Shown here: one piece after another, positions 5,422 through 5,545 of the stretch
Numbering within the stretch: the stretch's first letter is position 1
Layout: each line of letters begins with the position of its first letter
Source of the DNA: an uncultured Arcobacter sp.
GTDB taxonomy: Bacteria > Campylobacterota > Campylobacteria > Campylobacterales > Arcobacteraceae
Direction: 5' to 3'
Length of the DNA stretch: 5,545 nt
Assembly (NCBI GenBank): GCA_913062735.1
Contig: CAJXWI010000203.1
Location: forward strand, 1 to 5,545
Translations under genes and position numbers: made by a program
The notes under the pieces: generated by a model
The model's input: the letters and a program-made list of their open reading frames with translations, nothing else
What the model was told of the DNA's origin: nothing
The model's database searches: none

Positions 5422-5544
5422 TTAGATTTGTAATTTGATATTACTTGGACTCTTTTTTATTCTTAGAACAATAAATTCCAAATGATATTTCCCATCTTCT
5501 GGAATCTCTTTTTCTAAGGCTGGTTTACATGGACACACTCTATT
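5422..5544 (-). CDS. Unidentified protein, C-terminal 40 residues (partial, 5' end outside window)
   Basis: The minus strand is open from the window edge to a TAA at 5424-5422, giving a 40-residue tail that includes RVCPCKPALEKEIPEDGKYH and a following LEFIVLRIKKS stretch. It has protein-like composition with a charged, helix-forming block and a hydrophobic strand. I do not recognise the family. The Cys-Pro-Cys near the visible start could be a metal or redox site, but one motif is not enough to name it. The stop lies 130 bases upstream of the symporter start on the same strand, and a separate promoter seems to serve the symporter. The frame is short, so it could be fortuitous, though 40 open codons in DNA this AT-rich makes a real gene more likely. 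Confidence 0.5.
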   Translation of the reverse strand, partial: NRVCPCKPALEKEIPEDGKYHLEFIVLRIKKSPSNIKLQI

Positions 5545-5545
5545 T

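Noticed and set aside
1..5545. CRISPR arrays, tRNA genes, insertion-sequence ends, toxin-antitoxin or defence genes
   Set aside because: No regularly spaced repeats, cloverleaf-like GGTTCGA segments, transposase motifs or defence-type domains were seen on either strand.

Overview
This is an AT-rich chromosomal window with poly-A/T-rich gaps, tight gene packing and low-GC codon use. Gene content and protein style suggest Campylobacterota, most likely an Arcobacter-like member. This is an inference from familiarity, not a database result. No rRNA, tRNA, insertion sequence, phage gene or CRISPR array was seen. Most of the window is housekeeping or small-molecule metabolism.

Left, plus strand (1-1509): the 3' end of hisG (short-form ATP phosphoribosyltransferase, histidine synthesis) overlaps by one base a class I SAM-dependent methyltransferase that starts with GTG. 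After 31 bases comes a LysE/RhtB-type amino-acid exporter. The three genes look like one transcription unit.

Centre left, minus strand (1536-2403): a Crp/Fnr-family regulator is followed by a tiny membrane protein of the DUF2892 (YgaP-like) family with a four-cysteine tail. Between them lies a perfect 14-base palindrome, GTAAC-N4-GTTAC, spaced from the small gene as an activator site would be. This regulator, operator and membrane protein module is the most interesting signal in the window.

Centre (2404-3733): a gap of about 360 bases without a gene, rich in AT dyads, separates the regulator from a divergently transcribed plus-strand gene. That gene encodes a short, lysine-rich, divergent member of the acyl-CoA dehydrogenase-like flavoprotein superfamily. 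Its exact reaction cannot be assigned.

Right, minus strand (3839-5545): a strong, probably bidirectional, terminator lies between the flavoprotein gene and a full-length AGCS-family sodium:alanine/glycine symporter. Upstream of the symporter are a good ribosome-binding site, two inverted repeats and a symmetric -10 region. The window ends in the 3' end of an unidentified minus-strand gene.

The two transporters (amino-acid efflux on the left, sodium-coupled amino-acid uptake on the right) are not obviously linked. Nothing here amounts to a clear new defence or mobile system. The best candidates for new biology are the Crp/Fnr-DUF2892 module with its operator and the divergent flavoprotein beside it.
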